Below are positions 36,039-52,026 of a stretch of DNA of 64,000 bases, piece after piece. A program made the position numbers and the translations under genes. Within the stretch, counting starts at the first letter, position 1. The number at the start of each line of letters is the position of its first letter. The DNA lies in contig OX328125.1 in NCBI GenBank assembly GCA_946811695.1, positions 44,408,586-44,472,585 on the forward strand, in the 5' to 3' direction. This stretch comes from Gonocerus acuteangulatus. Taxonomy: Eukaryota; Arthropoda; Insecta; Hemiptera; Coreidae. Under the pieces are notes generated by a model, which saw only the letters and a list, made by a program, of their open reading frames with translations, did not search any database and was not told where the DNA came from.

Positions 36039-36241
36039 CATTGAAATCGGTTAAGATGTAGAACCTGTAGACCTTGGCGCCATTTTGCTTTGTCAGTCCG
36101 AATTCGGTCTGAAAACAAACAAGTCTGAACGGCCGAGAATCGGTGGCTATCGGATCGGGTGGAGTCGGTTTGGGACCAATGTAGGCACCTCCATTGAGGG
36201 ATGAATGCGTTTGTTTTTCTTTTGACAGTCGCTGGCACCCT
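35642..36241 (-). mobile_element. TIR element (MITE family X), copy B
   Basis: This is an inverted copy of 30311-30981. The left end is CTGCACCTACATTGGACCCG, and the right end read inward includes GGAGGTGCCTACATTGGTCC. A short perfect hairpin (CTGTTACACT region, about 35925-35955) and a run of about 31 A at 36009-36039 lie inside. No transposase. Confidence 0.6.
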
Positions 36242-37271
36242 TAGAAAAGAAAATGTATTAGTAAAGTAAACTGTGAAAAGGAAATCAACAGTAAGAATCA
36301 GTTTAGCAACAATACCAATTTTTAATAATTATGGTATTTAAATTGTAGCAAGAAAAACTATTGTAATAAAATTTAAAAATAAAATGAAAAATAAATAAAC
36401 TATAGAAGGTAAAGCCAGTTGGTATAGGGTCACGGTATATTTATTTCAGATATTGTTAAATATTTTTATCTATTGTCAGTATGATTTAAAATTCTACATC
36501 GACGACTCTTCAGTTCATCTCTGGCCTCAAGGTTTTCCCATTCACGGTGAGAGAGGGAGGTTTGGACTGCGCAGTCCAAATCTTAAGATTTTCCACTCCG
36601 TATATGGGCACTTTTAATTCTAGAAATATTTTCCTGGCAAGCCTGTGGCTAATAAATGAACGAAGGACTTAGTCAGAGACCAATGGGAAATTCTACTTTA
36701 CTTGCTGAATACTATACATTTTATGAATGACCACAGAATATATGAAGATCACAGGGAAAAATAAAAGTAAAGTCTTTTCACGGAATTTGCTCTTATTTTT
36801 TTTCAAATACAAAAGCCATATATTGTAAATGCTGCGTATATTTATGAAGAGAGGAACAGAATGAAAATGTTAGATAAAAGAGACACAGTGAGAGATTGAG
36901 AGAGATAGAGTGATATAGAGATACATAAGAAGAAAGAGAAAGAGAGAATGAGAGGTGTCTTCGGAACAAGATGTCTACCCAGAAAGAGGATGTGCTCTAT
37001 AAAAAAAGAGCTTGGAGAGAGGAATAAGATTGGAAAGGAAGGGGAACTAGGTCTTATTGTCCCGACCTGAAGACAGAGGCGGCGGATCTCCCAGGTGATA
37101 ATATCACCCCTCTTCTTCCTATAGGTCCTCTTCAAGCTTTATTACTCTCTTTTCATGCCGACAAATAGCAGTCTTATGGCTCGTATTACCAGGGCTGGAA
37201 GGTCAAACGTTTATTAGATATTTACAGTAATTCGTTTATTTATCACAGAGAGAGGGAGGAGGGGAAAGAGG
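36242..37271. other. AT-rich DNA grading into GA-rich sequence
   Basis: GA-rich strands at 36850-36960 explain the frames there. No gene recognised. Confidence 0.55.
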
Positions 37272-39870
<2,599 letters not shown>

Positions 39871-40773
39871 GTCCGTCACGCAGGAGCTGCATAACAAGCA
39901 CTTTCCTCAGAATTTGGGTAGTGTAGACTGCTTTCCAGAACAATTTGCTTAAAATATCCTACATAAATAAAATAAAAACATGAATAGTTCTCTTTTATAT
40001 TTGTAATGAGTAACTGATCAATTATTAACTTGCTTCCAGAGTTATGTTTACACGTGGTACCTATTACACTACGTAATAAATACAAAAAACCTCATATTAT
40101 CGTATTTTGATCTAACGCAGGAACAGGATACAGTCACTCTAGTGGTAGAAAGCGCTCCTTGCGGCGGGTTTGTGAACCTACGTCTGGCGGGCTTTTCTAT
40201 TTAAATATATTACAAATTGAACCCCCGCTTTCCGATTCACCGATTCAGCTCATTTTAAAAACACTTCTTTCTCATGAGTTACCCACGACGTATACCGCGT
40301 TTCGTTACAATACAGCAGAAATTACGACCGGTATGAGTATATTAAGAATTTGGGTCAGGAGTAAACCCCCCCTTCTAATAAACCGATTTAGTTTATTTTT
40401 ACAACACATATTTACCTGTAGATTACCACTACGAATAACGAGTTTCGTCGAAATATACCAAAAATCACGGCTGGTAGTGGCGAATTGGTATTGTGGGTCC
40501 GGAGTAAACCCCCCTCCTAATGAACTGATTTAGTTCATTTTTATATCTCACTTTTCTCTCTATATTACCACTACGAATACCAAGTTTCGTTGAAATATAA
40601 CAAATATTACGGCTGACATAGTCAAATTAGTGTTTTGGGTTCGGGGTAAACCCCCCCTTCCGGTGGACCGACTTTGGTGGTTAACGAACTCGTTCAATCG
40701 TTTGCTAATTGAATGCTATATACCAAGTTTCGTGACGAAAAAACAAAAACTCTGGCCGCTATCGTGTTAACAG

Positions 40774-40834
<61 letters not shown>

Positions 40835-40982
40835 TATATATATATATATATATATATGCATATATATATATATATAGATATATATAAATTATATAATATA
40901 TATAAAGATTTGAAGACATTTTTCAAAAATTCCGTCATGAGTCCAACCTCAATTGCTACTTTCCTTCGGAGGAAAGTGCTAA
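39871..40982 (+). mobile_element. Helentron-like non-autonomous element, copy 3
   Basis: Same family and order as copy 1, with fewer tandem units. The (TA)n tract is at 40777-40890. Part of the conserved block after the tract (the GGGGGTCATTTTCGGTG segment) is replaced by extended TA-rich sequence. The 3' hairpin end is intact. Confidence 0.85.
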
Positions 40983-43177
40983 AAAGTAACACTCATGTTT
41001 CGCGTTACTAGGCTTTTAATAGGTACACGTTTTATGAGTAATTGGATATGGGGCATCTAATGAAAGAATTACTAAGGCAATATCAAAAACCGTTGTCTAG
41101 GGAAGAACAAGGTTTTTATTAATACTTTCTGGTTAATTCCCAAAACGGTTTGGGAAATTGTAGTAAATTTAAAGAATTTTATTGAAAGCATATTAAATTT
41201 CCTACAAAAAAGGTTCCTATGTGCTTTTCATGGAACGATCTCATTTAGATAAGAAGCAGTTTCAGCGATTCATACTTCATGACATCAACTTTTTTTTTTT
41301 TTTTAAATTTATTTCTTCCTTTTTCCTCTATTCTTTACGAACATTGTCAATTTTCAAAGGAAGGTTAAATTAAAATATTTGAATAATACTGAATGATTAA
41401 AATTAATGAAACGTAAAATAATAAAGCAGAATAAAGAAAACTTATTACACACTACTAATTTACAGTCCTAGTAAAAATAAATAATCGTATAAAACAATAT
41501 GTAATAAATATGAATTAATATTAATTTTAGTTAAAAACAAAAATGAAAAAAAGTGGACGGGTGTTTGTCTTTCTACCTTTCATTATTATTATATTTTTTT
41601 TTTTTTATTTCGTCTTTTTCCTTACAAAGGATTTGTTCCTTATAAAAGAAAGACGTTTTTCATATAAACATGCTTGAAAAATGTATTCGTTCTTTTTGTC
41701 ATTTTATCCTTGTTCAGTTACTCGTCATTTTCCAATTTTGAAAATGTTTGGGAGAAATCGCTATAAATGAAAATTAATAATTAGTTTTCTATATTTGTCA
41801 ATCGAGTTTTAGTGAATAAGGGAAAACAAGGCAGTGGCGAAAAGTCGTATACTTTTTGAGTTTTTATTAAATTATAATCTATTGAGAGAAGAAGAACCAC
41901 TTGAAACAAGAACTTCATTTATTACAAGATTGCTAATGTTAAGGCTTTTCTTGAAAATTTAGAGCTTGATAGCTTCCTTTTGATGGCGCTGGTAATTTCA
42001 TCTTGGAAATTATAAAGCCGTAAATCTAATTTCACGGTCACTGAAACTTCTCTGGGAATATTTCGTTTCAGAGGCGGAATATGCCTGTAATCCTTTTTCC
42101 TTCAGTGCGTCAAGAGGTAGCTGGTGTGTTTTTGTAATGTTTCTCCTAATTATTAGCTCATGATATGATTAATTAATTTTTATTGCTTTTATCATTACAT
42201 AAGTACGTATCTATAAGTTTTGATTTGTTTAATTTGTTCAACATCAACAGATATTGAGAGAAAATTATTTTTTCTGAAGGGAAACTTACAAAAACCCACC
42301 AGGGAATTATTTCTATAATTAGAAAGTCCCTAGAATCGTATTTTAAGAAATATCTACATCTTCAGTGTTCTGTACGAAGTGTATACTACATAATTTACTT
42401 ACATCGTCACATTTTCGTAAATCAATTTGCATTATACTATATAGAATTTGTTAATTCAAGAGAGCGTGAAATTTAAACAGTTAACACAGTTCGAGGTTTT
42501 CAAAATCGATTTTTTGGTTACACTTTTTTATAAATATTTGGGTCGTTAAACAATTTTATAATGGAAAGTATGATTTTCCAAATGGCATACCTTAAAATCT
42601 ATCTAACTGATTTTGGTATAATTTGCTACACTTTTTTTCAGGGTTTATTCAACCCCAGCAGGTCATGTGCACCCAAGGAAAGCTTAATTCTAAGGAAGTA
42701 TTAACTCTGTCTTACAAGCTTTACAGGCTTGAATTTCAAGCCGAAACTCAGTCAAACAATAAAACCTGTTTTGACATAAATAATGTACTTTTTTTAAGAC
42801 ACAACGACTGAACCCTGAAATAGATGTTTTTTGTTGCTCTTTGGTGAATATAACTCGAGTAAAAATGTAAAATTAAATCGGACAAGCAAGATTTCAGGCC
42901 CCAAAACAGGAAACTGGCAATATCCAAAGCGGAAATTACTACTTCCAACTTCTGAAAGTTCGCTCTGCTTAAACTCTCAATTTGTAATTGTTTTTGTCAG
43001 TGTGAAATTATTTCACTTTTTTATTTGGTTGTGAGCTTTGCTAAGTTTTTGTTAAGCACATTATAAAATATTTTCTTCCGACAGTGCTTCAATAAGCAAA
43101 ACCTTGCCAATAATTAAATTAACTTAACCCCTGGTGTGTATAAAGTGTCTGACAGACTCGATGGAAATTTCAGTGAA
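40983..43177. other. AT-rich DNA, no recognised gene
   Basis: Contains the second PLE-tail-like word set at 42725-42815 (stem CTTGAATTTCAAG, CGAAACTC, AATAAA, GACTGAACCCTG). Otherwise featureless. Confidence 0.5.
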
Positions 43178-43238
43178 GTATGTTGGCAGCAGTGAGCATC
43201 TAAGACGATAATCTAGATGCTCACTGATTCCAACATAC
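43178..43238. ncRNA. 61-nt pre-miRNA-like hairpin (candidate)
   Basis: Two 25-nt arms, GTATGTTGG-cagc-AGTGAGCATCTA and TAGATGCTCACT-gatt-CCAACATAC, pair perfectly apart from one symmetric 4-nt internal loop. The terminal loop is 11 nt. Size, arm length and internal loop fit an animal pre-miRNA, but no lower-stem pairing is evident beyond the arms. The Helentron-like copy 4 begins 6 nt downstream, so the hairpin could also be the tip of a foldback element. I do not recognise the seed. Confidence 0.4.
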
Positions 43239-43244
43239 TAAAAC

Positions 43245-44573
<1,329 letters not shown>

Positions 44574-44700
44574 AGCTGATAGGAACTTGTGTGCATATTA
44601 TTTGTAACTTCATTTATGGTCATGTTTAATTTATAGCCTAATGGGGACTCACAATTATTGTTTGTATTGATTTATTTTGATTAAATATCTTTATATTTTT

Positions 44701-45453
44701 CAAGGACCGAAATAAAAATTAAATGTTTCCTAAAAATTATGACAAACAAGTTACTTCATAATTTATATTTTAAAATTAATGAATAACTGTTATGAAATAA
44801 TTTTTATTTTTAAGTTTTTAAAATACAAATTGTTAAAACTTTTTTTAAAAAAAATAATAAAATATATATATATTTCGATGGAATTTTTATTTTTATTTCC
44901 CAATAATAAAAATTAAAGGTTAAGTGAAACTCATTTATTAAATATCTCTTATCCTCGGAACAAGTAAGTAAATGCTTGATTTGGAACCTTTTGTATATTA
45001 GAAGTTATTTGTTTATGTGAGTGAATCAAAGTTCGTCTAAATCCAATTGATTTGTATGAGTAGATATTGTATATTCCAGAATTTGTTTTTGAGCATTACT
45101 TTTTTTTTTGTTTTTGTTTCTATTCATTAGTAGTCGCTAAGTGTGCGAGCTCTTAAAATCAATAAATCGATTCATTATGGCACTAATATTGTTTGTTTTT
45201 TTTTTATTTAAAATGTTTAAAGTTAAAATAATAAAATATTGTTATTAAAAATTTTTATAAGAATTTTGAAATAACATTATTCAAATAATTTTTATTTTTA
45301 AGTTTTTGAAATAAAAATTATTAGAAAATTTTTTTTAAAAAATAATAAAATATATATATTACGATGAAATTTTTATTTTTATTTTCAAAAAATAAAAATT
45401 AAAGGTTAATTGAAACATTTGAAATAAAAATTAATAGTTATTTTCGGTCCCTG
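44701..45453. mobile_element. Probable hAT MITE
   Basis: The left end is CAAGGACCGAAATAAAAAT and the right end read inward is CAGGGACCGAAAATAA. ATATTTTT stands at 44693-44700 and again at 45454-45461. CARGGACCG ends and an 8-bp duplication fit the hAT superfamily. The interior has two direct repeats of about 120 bp (about 44800-44935 and 45280-45420) and no coding sequence. The duplication is AT-rich, so chance agreement is possible. Confidence 0.6.
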
Positions 45454-45664
45454 ATATTTTTATTATTCCTAGCCATATTAATTTTTGTTTTTAGCTCTGA
45501 TGAAGAGATGAACCCCATACTGAAACGTTGGTATTTAAATTTGCCCTACAATTTATTTAAATATGTACTTCACAAAGTATTATGATAAAACCTTTACACT
45601 GGTTAAGCTATTTTTATAATATTATATCATAAGGTGGTGACCCTATTTTTCTAATATATTTATA

Positions 45665-45910
45665 GGTGGCAGAAGGTAAAATTCAAACAAAAACACTCAC
45701 TTTCTACATTACTTCTTTATTATACTCTAAATGTTTCGCGTTCCTATGACGCCTCTTCACGTCTTGCGGAAGGTTCTCGGAGGTCTAGGGTGTAATTATA
45801 TATTACTTTAAGAGTTCCTGAAGAGGCGTCATAGGAACGCGAAACATGTAGAACATAATAAAGGAGTAGTGTAGAAAGTGGGTGTTTTTGTTTGAATTTG
45901 ACCTTCTGTC
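45665..45910. repeat. Inverted pair of PLE-tail-like repeats
   Basis: About 95 bp (45665-45760) is the reverse complement of about 45815-45910 with roughly ten differences. Each arm carries the hammerhead-like order: 45818-45845 plus reads CTGAAGA, stem GCGT/ACGC, GAAAC, ATGTAGA. The left arm on the minus strand has GTGAAGA in place of CTGAAGA. Arms face head to head with about 55 bp between. Confidence 0.65.
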
Positions 45911-46599
45911 ACACATAAATACATTTTTTTAATATTGCTTTAAGAAATAAGAAAAATAATAATTATATATATAATTATACGATTTTTGAATTAATTAAAG
46001 ATGGCTTTAGTAAATCCTTAGAAGAATTTGAAGAAACAGCCTAGAACTGAAATGAATATTTTGTAAAGAAATATTATCTGTTTTCTCCTGAGACAAACCT
46101 AATGGAGAGAAGTGAACTGGGAGCCATTTTGATTGGATGAGCGAGCTAATGCGGCATTTATCCGTGGTAAATGTGTATAAATGGGTTTGTTTTGTAGGTT
46201 TCTAGGGAAGAATGATTGTGGTGGTTGAGTTCTGGAGGCGGTTCAATTCACGGAGTAACAAGGCCTCCAAAGTTTTAGACAATACCTCACAACACCCGTC
46301 CAGTTCCATTCACCACTTAATGTACTCCTAGATTCTCCTAGGAATTGGTACTCTCTCTGTTCTATTCACTCATATTCCGCTGGAGGAGTGAATATTAATG
46401 GAAAATTATTCCTTGAACACCATAATCGTTGGCCGTTACAATCCGAATTTAATAATTGTTTGTATAAAATAAAAATGTCTTTAGCCTAAAACTGCCCAGC
46501 TGAATTGCATGCCGTTTCATAAAATGAATGACAATAAATAAAGAAAAATCCTCAATAGAATACTGGGGTTCATCATCGACGGCATTGAGGTAGTCATAG
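45911..46599. other. AT-rich DNA, no recognised gene
   Basis: I see nothing identifiable. Confidence 0.5.
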
Positions 46600-46730
46600 C
46601 CCGAACAAGAATCGGACATACAAGACTTTCGCATGGATTCCTCATGTTGAAAAAATACCCCAAAAAATCTTATAAAACACATTTTAGTCCAATGCAACCA
46701 CTACAGGAAGAAATTAGGCGAATTGAATAT
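46600..46730 (+). pseudogene. I-type LINE C-terminal remnant
   Basis: ARTRIGHTRLSHGFLM matches the RIGHTRLTHGYLM block after RNase H in I-type LINE ORF2. The following TTTTAGTCCAATGC...ACTACAGGAAG segment matches the relic at 23840. Frames are broken and most of the domain is gone. Confidence 0.6.
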
Positions 46731-47521
46731 CAGCATTGCGATGCGTGACGACAGCAAAATAATAAATAAAATAATATTATTTCTTAGGAAATTGTGTTTG
46801 TATAGCAATATAAAAAGGATGTTGCACATATAAAGAAAATATTAATAATTAAAATTTAAATAATGAATTTTTTTTCTTGTAATCGTATCAAACATTAACG
46901 CCATTGATTTTAGGGTTAGGCATTTCATATTGTAAACGTACCATTGCAATTAACTGTTATGAAACTTTAATGTAATATATTCTTATCTTTAATTTTAATG
47001 GTTAAAAATGTTATATTATTTTACATATATAGGTATTATTTTGTTAAAATTTATTTATGAGTTCCGTTGATCAAAAAATCAAATAAAGTAATCTTAGTCG
47101 GTTCATCAGCCACATTTTCACTCAAATCGCCCGTGATGTAAAATAGAGACCTTTCATTTTCTTAGAAACGGCATTCAGTGAAGATATGTTTGATTGAAAT
47201 GATGAATTGATTGAACGCGCTTCATTCCTTGATTGGAGTGAGTCAATCTTGTGTGGCATAACCTGAGCCGAGGAAGAGCCACCTCTGGTCTCCCATTTTA
47301 TAGCCGAGGTCTTCCCGGGCACAGGGTAAGCCTTAATTCGTTGTCTCTGACATTTCTTATTGATTGTTGTTCTTTATGATGATAAGCACGCTGTGTATCT
47401 AGGCAACCCAACATAGATACTTAAAATGAAAAACAATTCTTAGTTGTTCAACGTAAATCTTTTCAAGTAGAAGTCAAAGAGGCCGAGTGAGCAATTTCGA
47501 TTTCTCTAAATTAGTGGACCC
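46731..47521. other. AT-rich DNA with one unassigned open frame
   Basis: A 66-codon minus-strand frame (47322-47122, extending upstream to an AG near 47338) is Ser-rich and less AT-rich than its surroundings. It could be a host exon or an old repeat. I recognise no domain. Confidence 0.35.
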
Positions 47522-48104
47522 TTAACCCTCCGTCGACCACGTGAGAGAGAGAGAGAGAGTTACACCGTTGCCCACGTGGGGTCCACCAGGACTCCACCTA
47601 CATTCATGGTGGAAACGTGCTAATAGTCCATAAGACTACCTTCAAAAAATATTCAATCAATTTGTAGGTGTCTGTGAAGATACCCTCCAAATATGGAGCC
47701 TCAGGTTCCAAAATTGTGGTTGTAGGATTTGAAATTGCATTTCAGAAAGACAATAACACAGGAAAATGGAATCCTTTCGTCAGATTGTACAATTCGACGA
47801 ATTCAGTTTTATCTTGATAGCAGATACTACCATGATGCAAACTAATTAAATTGGAAAAATAAAATACATGTAAATATGAAAACGTGTGGCCCACTCAGAC
47901 ACCAAAGCTGTTTTTCAACAAAAAATAATCAATTTGAGAGGTAGACTATCCTTTATGAGCGATTTGACACTGCCGATCTTAGGAGCACTACTGATTGGGA
48001 AGCTGCTCAAAGAGCAGGAAGGTAGAGATACGGTGGCTATAAGGGAGGGGGGAAATAGTGTGCATGGGGTCCGCTGAGACCCCACATGGTCTACGGAGGA
48101 TTAA
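47522..48104. mobile_element. piggyBac-like MITE
   Basis: TTAACCCTCCGTCGACCACG at the left faces TTAATCCTCCGTAGACCATG read inward from the right. Both ends sit on TTAA (47522-47525 and 48101-48104), the signature target of piggyBac elements. The TGGGGTCC words also recur inverted inside both ends. The 583-bp interior has a 63-codon frame without a recognisable transposase and a short (GA)n. Confidence 0.7.
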
Positions 48105-49093
48105 ATCTTAGTTATTTTAAAATCTAGGCTTTTTGGATATTCTATTTATATGCCCGAGCCACCATAATCATCAAAGTTTTATAAATTCCACGATGTCAAC
48201 TCACTCATAGAAATCATTTAGCGAAGGTTCGTTCGGTTCAGGTATAATAACTATAATAAAAGTAACTACATGTCCATTTGAGTGACACACTACATCCTCT
48301 ATCAGGTCGGGCTCGTCGCGGAAATTTTTAAAAGAGAGAGAGAAAAAAATATAGAAATTGAGTGCCTTCCTTAATTTCTGGAACATAACTATCTAGTTCA
48401 CAAAATTATTTTATCACTTTTAACGTCATTCTTAATTCTGAGAAAGTGTCACAGAGAAATGCAAATATCCAAGGAAATATTGAGTTTTAGTCAGAGCGCG
48501 AAAGGAAACTTACGGCTAATGGATGAATGAGAAACGCAAAAAGAGATTTCTCGACCGGAAAGACCAAGCGAAGGCTCAGACAATGAAAAACTGAGGATAT
48601 AAATAATTTCAGAATTATTCTCCAGATTATGCAAATTATCAAGGAATATAAATCCTGTGGATAGCCAACGAATGTTCTGAAGATTTATATACAGTCACTA
48701 GAATGAACTAACTTGACCAAGAGAACATTAAGTATCTCTAGAATACTTTTTTCTTCATAATACATCAATTTATTGTAATCATTATTTAAATAAGAACTTT
48801 TGTGTAAAGGAAAACATATATAAATGTTGGCGACACAAAGGGAAAAATCGAAACGACTAGCACAAAGATTTGTAGTTCATACAAAGATATTTTCAAGACA
48901 GGGGAATAACAGCTATTTGGAAATCTTTTAATTTTAATGAACTTCAGAGATTATAAAATAAACTACGGAGGGAAATGGCTTTGAATCAAGAAATTTACGT
49001 TGTCTTATGTGACAACGTAGAAAATTTGTGAAAGTAGTCTTCATGTAACTTTCATGCTAGGTGCATCAAATCACAACAAAATTACAATAGCCA
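48105..49093. other. AT-rich DNA, no recognised gene
   Basis: I see nothing identifiable. Confidence 0.55.
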
Positions 49094-49729
49094 AAGCTAA
49101 GCGGAAGTTACATACTTACTCCACTGACTAGACCATAGATAGAGAAAGGTAAGCGGAAGTTACATACTTACTCCACTGACTAGACCATAGATAGAGAAAG
49201 GTAAGCGGAAGTTACATACTTACTCCACTGACTAGACCATAGATAGAGAAAGCTAAGCGGAAGTTACATACTTACTCCACTGACTAGACCATAGATAGAG
49301 AAAGCTAAGCGGAAGTTACATACTTACTCCACTGACTAGACCATAGATAGAGAAAGCTAAGCGGAAGTTACATACTTACTCCACTGACTAGACCATAGAT
49401 AGAGAAAGCTAAGCGGAAGTTACATACTTACTCCACTGACTAGACCATAGATAGAGAAAGCTAAGCGGAAGTTACATACTTACTCCACTGACTAGACCAT
49501 AGATAGAGAAAGCTAAGCGGAAGTTACATACTTACTCCACTGACTAGACCATAGATAGAGAAAGCTAAGCGGAAGTTACATACTTACTCCACTGACTAGA
49601 CCATAGATAGAGAAAGCTAAGCGGAAGTTACATACTTACTCCACTGACTAGACCATAGATAGAGAAAGCTAAGCGGAAGTTACATACTTACTCCACTGAC
49701 TAGACCATAGATAGAGAAAGCTAAGCGGA
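49094..49729. repeat. 52-bp minisatellite, left block (~12 units)
   Basis: A 52-bp unit containing GCGGAAGTTACATACTTACT and CCATAGATAGAGAAAGCTAA repeats about 12 times with almost no variation; the first junctions read GGTAA instead of GCTAA. The block ends at GCGGA, the BEL target site. Confidence 0.97.
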
Positions 49730-50336
49730 TGTTTGATGTAAACCCCCATAGCAGCCAACCTGTGACGTCATCACTTGGCTCACCATAGAGGTTGCGTCTA
49801 TATATGTTCATCTGCTACCTCCATGCAGTTCAAATGCTGGAGACCGTTAAAACAAAGGGACCAGGACTCCATTAGCAACTTCTAATGTATGCTGTGGACA
49901 CCATGTGCATCCTTTTACAAATGCACATAGCTTTGACCATGGTCGAGTAGAGATCACAAGCAACCCGGAGAGCAACATGGAGGAGGATACAGAGAAGAAA
50001 GGACCCCACAGTGAGTAGCACAACTATCCCAACATGAGAGACTACTCCTGCTTCAGCAGACCGCATGGACCAGACATCAATTTATTTTAATATAAACCCC
50101 CCTTTATAAACCTCAAAAACCACTAACACATTAACCAATATTATAACCCTTTTCGGCCACCCCCCACTCATAGAAACATGTAACATAATATTATTACACT
50201 TAATTTATTTCATATCCGTGCATACTTTCAAATATCCCGAAATACAGTCCACTCCATTCATGTGAATCAGCACCAGCCTTACAGCGGTACGTTCATTCCC
50301 AATGGTATAGCACCTTGGGACAGCGTAGTGCAAACA
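49730..50336 (+). repeat. BEL 5' LTR
   Basis: Begins TGTTTG and ends CAAACA, a perfect 6-bp inverted terminus. It matches the 3' LTR throughout. A 64-codon antisense frame inside both LTRs has no domain and is considered fortuitous. Confidence 0.95.
49763..49806 (+). promoter_or_regulatory. LTR promoter: CRE palindrome and TATA box
   Basis: TGACGTCA (49763-49770) is a perfect CRE/ATF site, and TCTATATATG (49797-49806) is a good TATA box 27 bp downstream. Transcription would be expected to start about 25-30 bp after the TATA box, near 49828. The 3' LTR has the same pair at 54769 and 54803. Function is inferred from motif and spacing. Confidence 0.55.
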
Positions 50337-52026
50337 TAGTGGTCCAGCAGGGCCGGATAAAATTAACCCAACAATTGGGTTCAAAATTAAAATCATATTC
50401 ACTGAGCTTTCTCAATTTATTTTGTTTATTCTTCATCATCATTGTCTGCATAATCTTCATTATTAGAATTATTATTTTCATATATTGCTCCTATTAGGTC
50501 AATCCTACTTGTAAATCATTGCATCGCAGTAATTTTTAATTAATTAGAATTATCAACATGATTGATTCTCAAATAATTTTACATTTTTTACTTTTTTTGC
50601 TTCAGTTAACAGTAATATTAATTATTGTGTATATATTAGGCATATCTTTAATAGTAGAACCAAAAATGCTATTTACTTTAGTGTTTAAAGCTCTTTATTT
50701 TATTTAACTTGCATAGTTAATAGATTATAGGATACAAGTTGCAACTTTCAACAGTCACAAGTGCAGTTACTGTACTTCAGAGTTTGCTTTCATTATTATC
50801 AGTTAATTATTAATTTTTTTTTTTTCTCCATTGAGGCAAACTGTATTATTTAATGTTTATATTAAGATGTTTCTGCAGAAAAGAAACATTAATTATCAAA
50901 CATATAGTATCTCTCAATCTGGTAAATGAGTTCTGTTAAGAATATTAATCAAATTGAGTAAACCTTTAGAAATTAATGAGCATTTTAATCAGATGATTAT
51001 AAATTGATCAACAATTTAATTAATTTATGACAATGTTGTGATAATTTTGGTAAAATAATTGTAATAATCATTCAGCTTACTTCTATCACTGCTTTTCCTA
51101 GCAAAATCACTTACCTTTCATTGCTAGTGCTCTGTATCAATTTTCAATATTGCCTGGATACAATCATAAGTTATAATCATCTAAGTTCTTTATTTACCTG
51201 ACTTAAGTTCCCATTCTCCATTAAGCGATTAATAAAGGTGAATAGTTATTCACTCAGCATTCATTAAGCCTTGCGGTTTGCAATTTTCAACAATTATATG
51301 GATTTAAATAAATAAAATACTCATCTTTGTCATTATATTTTTCTGTGTATCTATTTAATTAGATAATAATAAGTTACAATACTTAGTCATTTCTGCCTAC
51401 ATAGTGCAGCTATCATCTTTATATAATTAATTTGACATTATCAATTGTCCTTTAGCACCTTATTTATTCTTATATACAATGATTTAGTCACTATTAAATG
51501 ATTGTCAACACTTTTAACTTAGCAAAGAGCAAATAACTTAGTACAGAACACAATGTGCTAATGTCAGTTGTTATCATATATCTGGGCAGGTTACTGCCTC
51601 AACAGAGAGGTCTGTCTCTTTACAGCTCTCTGAACTCTCCGTGCTGCACAGTCATCCTCTGCGTGACGTCATCATTGTCTTGCCTTTACTTTATTTCTTG
51701 CCTACTTAGGTCAATTTATTAGTTTATAATAATTATTTGCTTTGCTTGTTGACATCATTAAATATATTAATTTGCTGAATCAATAATTGGTGCTATTATT
51801 TACTGCTTTATTACTTTAAAGCCATTATACAATTTTCTATTTATTTTATTTCTATAGAATGTTCGTGATGCTCATCATTTGCACTCTTTTTTTTTTTGTT
51901 ACATTTTCCTCCTCATGGTCTTGCTTTCTCTCTCTCTTCTCTCCTCTTTGCTCGATGGGTTGTAGTATCTTAATCATTTTACACTCTACTTTCAAGTCAT
52001 CTCTATTGATAGAAGAATTTTCAACC
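50337..52026 (+). other. BEL leader, long AT-rich 5' region
   Basis: It begins with the primer-binding-like TGG site. The remaining 1.6 kb is AT-rich without recognised coding sequence. A second TGACGTCA lies at about 51664. Confidence 0.6.

Noticed and set aside
49094..49729. CRISPR array or centromeric satellite
   Set aside because: Head-to-tail 52-bp units without spacers, and the array is too short and isolated to call a centromere.
49872..50066. 64-codon frame on the minus strand in each BEL LTR
   Set aside because: Identical only because the LTRs are identical; no domain, antisense to transcription.
51859..52026. Upstream ATG of the BEL ORF
   Set aside because: It adds a hydrophobic stretch in AT-rich leader and is not Gag-like. 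A signal peptide on Gag would be unexpected, so the ATG at 52027 is preferred.
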